Positions 5,107 through 8,339 of a stretch of 8,339 nt of DNA are shown here, one piece after another; within the stretch, counting starts at the first letter, position 1, and every line of letters starts with the position of its first letter. Origin of the DNA: Thiotrichaceae bacterium (GTDB lineage Bacteria > Pseudomonadota > Gammaproteobacteria > Thiotrichales > Thiotrichaceae); assembly GCA_024762625.1 (NCBI GenBank), contig JANTHA010000087.1:1-8339 (forward strand), given 5' to 3'. The notes beneath the pieces are model-generated. The model was not told the DNA's origin and ran no database searches. It saw only the letters and a list, made by a program, of their open reading frames with translations. The translations under genes and the position numbers were made by a program.

Positions 5107-6957
5107 ATGATTTCATTAAAAGAAAAAGAAAACGCCGCTTTAAAAAAGAAACTTGAAGAACTAAACAGTCGCCTTATCGCCGCAACTGAAACATCCGGCA
5201 TCCAGGCGAAAAAATTAATGGCTCTTGGAAAAACAAACCAGGAACTCGCCGCATTCAAACAACAATTGTCCAATCTGTCTGACTCAAACAAAGGATTTCA
5301 GGAGCAAATCTTACAACTAAAAAATGCGCTTAAAACCGAAACCTCTGCAAAAAACAAGCTACAAGATAAACTCAATGCACTTATCCAGGAGTCTTCCAGT
5401 AAAATCAAGGAATATTCCTTGGCGCTGAATCAAATAACATCGCAACTCAACGCCTTGAAACAGCAGCATGAAGCCAGCACACGTGAAAATCAAACCCTGA
5501 AAAAACAGTTGGCTGAGTTGCAAGCCAGCAATAACAAGCTTAAATCTCAATTAGCCAGACTTGAAACTGAAACATCCGGCAAAGCGCAGCAATTGCTGAC
5601 GATGAAACAAAACGCTTCTCAACTGGATTCCATAAAGCAGGCGTTTAACGCTAAAGAATCTGAAAACCAGAGATTGAAACAACAATTAAGAGAACTGGAA
5701 GCCGCCAATGAAGAACTCAAATCCGAACTCGGCAGTCTCAAATCAGCCTTAAGCGACAATGAGAAAAAGCAACAGGCGCTACAACAAAATTCGTCTCAAC
5801 TCGACGCCGTCAAGCAGGCCTATGCAACTCTAAAATCCGAAAACCAGTCGTTGCAGGAGCAACTCGCCGACTTAAAAGCGAGCAAACAGGCGTTAGAATC
5901 GCAACTCGCTGCGTTAAAAACCGAATACGAACAATACAAACAAAACGCCGCCAAAAAAGAGCAAACCATCGCAGGACTGAAAAAGTCTTCGTCCCAGCTA
6001 GTCGCATTGCAACAGGCCTATCAGGCGCGCCAGAAAGAAAACGACGCGCTCAAGGAAAAAGTCGCTGAGCATAAAAAAATGCAAAGCGAACTGTCTAGCT
6101 GCCAAACCAATAGCGAAAATCTGGTGCAACAAGCCAGCAAAGAAAAAAACAATGCGGCGCAAACCATCGCCTCGTTAAAAGCTGAACTGGAGGGTTTGCG
6201 AAACAAATCCGATTCCCAGGCCCAGAAAATAACCGCCCTGATGACAAACGCCGCCGAGCTTGAACAACTCAAAAACAAAGTGCAGACGCTCGCTTCTTCC
6301 AAACAGGCGCTATCCGCCAAACTGGCCGCCGCAACCACAGACAAGGACAAAGACGGCGTGCCTGACAAATCAGACAAATGTCCCTTTACGCCGGAAGGAA
6401 CGCGTGTAGACGCATCAGGTTGTCTGGCGGATGCCGATAACGATGGCGTGCCGGACAGTGAAGACAAATGTCCTTCATCTCCCGTGGGAAGCCACGTCAA
6501 CGAAGTAGGCTGCCCTAAAGCGAAGGATTCAGACAATGATGGCGTGGCGGACGCAAGCGATCTGTGCCCTGCGACAAAAGCCGGTGAGAGCGTTAATGAA
6601 TTTGGATGCTCCTCCGCTGCAACGATTAATTTGAAAGGCGTCAACTTCAAATTAGGCTCGGCGAAACTGACCAGCAGCTCACTACCCATTCTCGACGCCG
6701 CTGCAGAGACATTGAAGAAACACCCTGATTTAAAAATCGAAATTGCTGGGCATACCGATAACCAGGGTCTGGCCGCCATCAATAAAAACCTGTCGCAACG
6801 ACGCGCTAATACCGTAATGATTTATCTGATCAGAAAAGGCGTCAAACCCGAAAATCTGGTTGCCAAGGGCTATGGAGAAAAACAGCCCATTACAACTAAC
6901 AACACCAGACAAGGTCGCGCAACAAACCGCAGAGTTGAATTGAAAATTATTAAATAG
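5107..6957 (+). CDS. Coiled-coil protein with thrombospondin type 3 repeats and C-terminal OmpA peptidoglycan-binding domain (downstream part of split gene)
   Basis: From the first ATG after the stop the frame codes 616 residues. Residues 1-405 are an almost unbroken Lys/Glu/Gln/Leu coiled coil with repeated blocks of about 59-67 residues, marked by SQL-x-x-x-KQA and QLAEL-like motifs near 46, 112, 171, 230 and 296, with a degenerate copy near 384. Residues 412-503 hold three thrombospondin type 3 calcium-binding repeats (DKDKDGVPDKSDKCP, DADNDGVPDSEDKCP, DSDNDGVADASDLCP). Residues 507-616 are an OmpA domain (VNFKLGSAKL, IAGHTDNQG, NLSQRRA, NRRVELKI) keeping Asp551 and Arg566, the pair that contacts diaminopimelate in OmpA. 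Predicted role: periplasmic tether to peptidoglycan. The ATG at 5107 has only a close, weak AGG upstream and no signal peptide follows, so efficient independent translation and export are doubtful. Confidence 0.8.
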   Translation: MISLKEKENAALKKKLEELNSRLIAATETSGIQAKKLMALGKTNQELAAFKQQLSNLSDSNKGFQEQILQLKNALKTETSAKNKLQDKLNALIQESSSKIKEYSLALNQITSQLNALKQQHEASTRENQTLKKQLAELQASNNKLKSQLARLETETSGKAQQLLTMKQNASQLDSIKQAFNAKESENQRLKQQLRELEAANEELKSELGSLKSALSDNEKKQQALQQNSSQLDAVKQAYATLKSENQSLQEQLADLKASKQALESQLAALKTEYEQYKQNAAKKEQTIAGLKKSSSQLVALQQAYQARQKENDALKEKVAEHKKMQSELSSCQTNSENLVQQASKEKNNAAQTIASLKAELEGLRNKSDSQAQKITALMTNAAELEQLKNKVQTLASSKQALSAKLAAATTDKDKDGVPDKSDKCPFTPEGTRVDASGCLADADNDGVPDSEDKCPSSPVGSHVNEVGCPKAKDSDNDGVADASDLCPATKAGESVNEFGCSSAATINLKGVNFKLGSAKLTSSSLPILDAAAETLKKHPDLKIEIAGHTDNQGLAAINKNLSQRRANTVMIYLIRKGVKPENLVAKGYGEKQPITTNNTRQGRATNRRVELKIIK

Positions 6958-6976
6958 GGACCGAACAGGCTGACTA

Positions 6977-7043
6977 GTTTGCCGCCGGGATGAGGAATCT
7001 AACATGACATTGACTGTTAGACTCCATCAGCTCAGCGGCAAAC
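6977..7043 (+). repeat. 67-base imperfect hairpin 19 bases after the OmpA-family gene
   Basis: The outer arms GTTTGCCGC (6977-6985) and GCGGCAAAC (7035-7043) are perfectly complementary, as are the inner arms TCTAACA (6998-7004) and TGTTAGA (7015-7021). Between them most bases also pair (GGG with CTC including one G-U, TGA with TCA, GGA with TCC), leaving two or three mismatches and one bulge, with a ten-base loop. It follows the stop codon at 6957 closely, so it may protect or end the transcript. No T-run follows, so it is not a standard intrinsic terminator. Confidence 0.6.
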
Positions 7044-7109
7044 GATGCTAATTCTGTACTCCTCTTCTACTCCTCATGGAAATATTCAACCTAAAATCCT
7101 TAGTTGAGC

Positions 7110-7225
7110 AGGCTTGAGTGTGCGGCTGTGGTGGTGCAGGTCAAGGCGTAACTGCGCGGAATGGTGATTCCCTTTCAAGCAGTTGCAACGCAGGCATGCT
7201 CCATCACAGTTGTGCAATCAAGCCT
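7110..7225 (+). ncRNA. 116-base long hairpin, possible structured RNA or relic of a mobile repeat
   Basis: Four nested paired blocks span this stretch: AGGCTTGA (7110-7117) with TCAAGCCT (7218-7225); CTGTGGTGG (7126-7134) with CCATCACAG (7201-7209); GCGT plus AACTGC (7146-7155) with GCAGTT (7179-7184) and ACGC (7188-7191); and a tip GGAAT-GGTG-ATTCC (7158-7171). Several non-Watson-Crick positions become G-U pairs only if the plus strand is transcribed; on the minus strand they would be C-A mismatches. That asymmetry favours a plus-strand RNA. No known RNA family is recognised, no promoter or T-run is evident, and a degenerate inverted-repeat element is an equally fair reading. Confidence 0.4.
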
Positions 7226-7341
7226 GAAGCGACTTCATCCTATGATGTGAAGCTGATAAAGGTGCTATTTACAAGAGAAATCATAAGCTTATTTGTCTTC
7301 ATAGCATTCAACTGAGGAATTTAGGTTCAAGGCCTCCTGGA

Positions 7342-7362
7342 AACCTGCTCTTTAAACAGGTT
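7342..7362 (+). promoter_or_regulatory. Small stem-loop in the rsmA leader with a competing upstream partner
   Basis: AACCTG (7342-7347) pairs with CAGGTT (7357-7362) around a nine-base loop. The same AACCT could instead pair with AGGTT at 7323-7327, so the two folds exclude each other. A further small stem CCCAA-TACT-TTGGG (7370-7383) sits just before the rsmA ribosome-binding site. These short stems might modulate rsmA translation, but they are within what chance can give. Confidence 0.25.
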
Positions 7363-7402
7363 AAGATGTCCCAATACTTTGGGGTATTTTCTGGAAGCGC
7401 TA

Positions 7403-8200
7403 ATGTCAAACTACCGTACAAAAAAACGCTTTGGCCAGCATTTTTTGCATGATCAATCGGTTATCGAACGTATGCTGGGAGAAATAAACCCCAGGCCAAA
7501 CGAACAATTTATTGAAATTGGCCCCGGACTCGGAGCGCTCACTTTCCCTTTGCTTGATAGAATCGACGCGCTGGACATTGTAGAAATTGACCGTGATGTA
7601 ATCGCCCGCTTACACAATAAAATCAAACACAGAAACATCAATAATTTAACCATCCATGAGGGCGACGCGCTCAAGCTGGATTTTACTTCACTGGCGACCC
7701 CAGACAAGCCACTGCGCATCGTCGGCAACCTGCCTTACAATATTTCCACGCCGTTGATTTTTCATCTACTTGAATCCGCCGCAATCATCAAGGATATGCA
7801 CTTCATGCTGCAAAACGAAGTGGTGCAGCGCATAACCGCATCGCCTAATAATAAAGCGTATGGACGTCTCTCCATCATGGTGCAATATTATTGCGACACA
7901 GACTATTTGTTTTTTGTACCGCCCGGCGCATTCAATCCACCACCCAGGGTTGATTCTGCCATTCTCCGCCTGACGCCCTGGAAAGCATTGCCTCATCAAG
8001 CGCAAGACGAACAGCACTTCGCCAGACTGGTTGCTCAGGCGTTTTCCACGCGACGTAAAACGCTACGCAACACGTTAAAAAGAATGCTTACCAGCGATCA
8101 GATTGAAAGCATTGGCATTGACCCCGGACTGCGTCCGGAAAACATCAGCGTTGCCGATTATGTTGCGCTTAGCAATCTGCCTGTCATTAATAAGCAATAA
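7403..8200 (+). CDS. rsmA: 16S rRNA (adenine(1518)-N(6)/adenine(1519)-N(6))-dimethyltransferase RsmA (KsgA)
   Basis: RsmA transfers four methyl groups from S-adenosylmethionine to two adjacent adenines in the 3'-terminal hairpin of 16S rRNA, a late check in 30S subunit assembly in the cytoplasm. The 265 residues match the usual family length. Visible motifs: KRFGQHFL (8-15); SAM-binding EIGPGLGALT (38-47); acidic EID (61-63); EGDAL (86-90); catalytic motif IV NLPYN (109-113); MLQNEVVQR (135-143); YGRLS (153-157); FNPPPRVDS (177-185); and the RNA-contacting C-terminal QAFSTRRKTLRN (212-223). The ATG at 7403 is chosen because GGAAG lies five bases upstream and the protein then begins like known RsmA; an in-frame TTG at 7379 would add eight residues without a good ribosome-binding site. 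hemW follows after three bases. All expected residues are intact. Confidence 0.97.
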   Translation: MSNYRTKKRFGQHFLHDQSVIERMLGEINPRPNEQFIEIGPGLGALTFPLLDRIDALDIVEIDRDVIARLHNKIKHRNINNLTIHEGDALKLDFTSLATPDKPLRIVGNLPYNISTPLIFHLLESAAIIKDMHFMLQNEVVQRITASPNNKAYGRLSIMVQYYCDTDYLFFVPPGAFNPPPRVDSAILRLTPWKALPHQAQDEQHFARLVAQAFSTRRKTLRNTLKRMLTSDQIESIGIDPGLRPENISVADYVALSNLPVINKQ

Positions 8201-8203
8201 CAA

Positions 8204-8339
8204 ATGACCATCATCCCGCTCAGCCTCTATATTCACATCCCCTGGTGTGTGCAAAAATGCCCATATTGTGATTTTAATTCTCACCAGGCACCGGGCAAAC
8301 AATCGGGCGGCATTCCGGAAAAAGAGTACATCAAGGCAT
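8204..8339 (+). CDS. hemW: HemW, radical SAM haem chaperone, N-terminal part cut by window edge
   Basis: The 45 visible codons begin MTIIPLSLYIHIPWCVQKC and continue with PYCDFNSH. The CxxxCxxC motif (Cys15, Cys19, Cys22) binds the radical-SAM [4Fe-4S] cluster, and the surrounding residues are diagnostic of HemW, formerly annotated as an oxygen-independent coproporphyrinogen III oxidase-like protein. HemW binds haem and is thought to deliver it to respiratory enzymes. True HemN differs around this motif. The start is three bases after the rsmA stop and has no clear Shine-Dalgarno sequence, so translation is probably coupled to rsmA. The remaining domains lie outside the window, so only the N-terminal identity can be judged. 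Confidence 0.93.
   Translation, partial: MTIIPLSLYIHIPWCVQKCPYCDFNSHQAPGKQSGGIPEKEYIKA

Larger units (their letters stand above)
4375..6957 (+). pseudogene. Reconstructed coiled-coil/TSP3/OmpA envelope gene broken by one in-frame stop
   Basis: Reading from 4375 to 6957 in one frame gives 860 codons interrupted only by TAA at 5068-5070. The parts are complementary: the upstream piece has the ribosome-binding site and signal peptide, the downstream piece has the TSP3 and OmpA domains, and the coiled coil crosses the stop without a break in register or codon use. OmpA-domain proteins act in the periplasm and need a signal peptide, so the downstream ORF alone makes little sense. One base change (for example from CAA or GAA) explains everything. 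A real nonsense mutation, a sequencing error, or less likely stop readthrough are the alternatives. Apart from this stop, the frame shows no decay. Confidence 0.6.
6958..7402 (+). other. 445-base intergenic region between the OmpA-family gene and rsmA
   Basis: No convincing gene is present; an open frame at 7118-7315 begins without a ribosome-binding site and its codons fall inside a long hairpin. The stretch holds two long imperfect hairpins (6977-7043 and 7110-7225), an 8-base direct repeat TACTCCTC at 7057-7064 and 7068-7075, and small competing stem-loops just before rsmA (7323-7388). No well-formed sigma-70 promoter for rsmA is seen, although one must exist here or further upstream. Confidence 0.6.

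Noticed and set aside
6021..6782. 253-codon minus-strand open frame rich in Ser and Leu
   Set aside because: It is antisense to the coiled coil, TSP3 and OmpA coding region; the composition mirrors Gln/Lys/Asp-rich codons on the other strand.
6997..7109. Possible integron attC site (ATCTAAC at 6997 and GTTGAGC at 7103 fit the core consensus)
   Set aside because: The two cores are not complementary to each other, the real dyads end elsewhere, and no integrase or cassette is present.
7118..7315. 65-codon open frame before rsmA
   Set aside because: It has a non-ATG start without a ribosome-binding site, and most of its codons lie inside the long hairpin; no family resemblance.
7379..7402. Upstream TTG start for rsmA
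   Set aside because: It would add eight residues not typical of RsmA and has no good ribosome-binding site; the ATG at 7403 has GGAAG five bases upstream.
1..8339. CRISPR array, tRNA, rRNA, insertion sequence or toxin-antitoxin pair
   Set aside because: No regularly spaced repeats, tRNA-like cloverleaf, rRNA segment, transposase motif or paired small genes were seen on either strand.

Overview
The window looks like chromosomal DNA of a Gram-negative bacterium of moderate G+C, most likely a gammaproteobacterium. The evidence is several outer-membrane or envelope proteins with signal peptides and OmpA-type domains, an RsmA/KsgA with proteobacterial motifs, and a HemW N-terminus (SLYIHIPWCVQKCPYCDFNS) that closely resembles the enterobacterial protein. 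The genus cannot be named from this sequence alone.

Layout. (1) Positions 1-388, minus strand: the N-terminal part of an outer-membrane protein that runs off the left edge. (2) 389-738: a 350-base intergenic stretch with a palindrome, three helically phased TTCGTT repeats and a Rho-independent terminator serving the next gene. (3) 739-3522, minus strand: a 927-residue paralogue of gene 1, with a signal peptide, a beta-barrel-like region, a basic linker, a central OmpA domain and four C-terminal bacterial Ig/cadherin-like repeats. (4) 3523-3938: a 416-base divergent intergenic region. (5) 3939-4358, plus: a small four-helix membrane protein with a near-perfect intrinsic terminator inside its coding sequence. 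(6) 4375-6957, plus: what reads as one 860-codon gene (signal peptide, Pro-rich segment, long repeated coiled coil, thrombospondin type 3 repeats, OmpA domain), cut by a single in-frame TAA at 5068-5070. (7) 6958-7402: 445 bases without a convincing gene but with two long imperfect hairpins and smaller structures. (8) 7403-8200, plus: rsmA, followed after three bases by hemW, which runs off the right edge.

Functionally the window has two parts. Positions 1-6957 are an envelope locus with two kinds of OmpA-family protein: tandem barrel-OmpA-Ig proteins on the minus strand, and a coiled-coil-TSP3-OmpA protein on the plus strand behind a small membrane protein. Positions 7403-8339 are housekeeping: ribosome maturation and haem chaperoning. 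The observations most worth following are the in-frame stop splitting the OmpA-family gene, the inverse-autotransporter-like domain order combined with loss of the peptidoglycan-binding Asp in the 927-residue protein, the terminator-like hairpin inside the membrane gene, and the roughly 116-base hairpin upstream of rsmA whose G-U pairs favour a plus-strand RNA.
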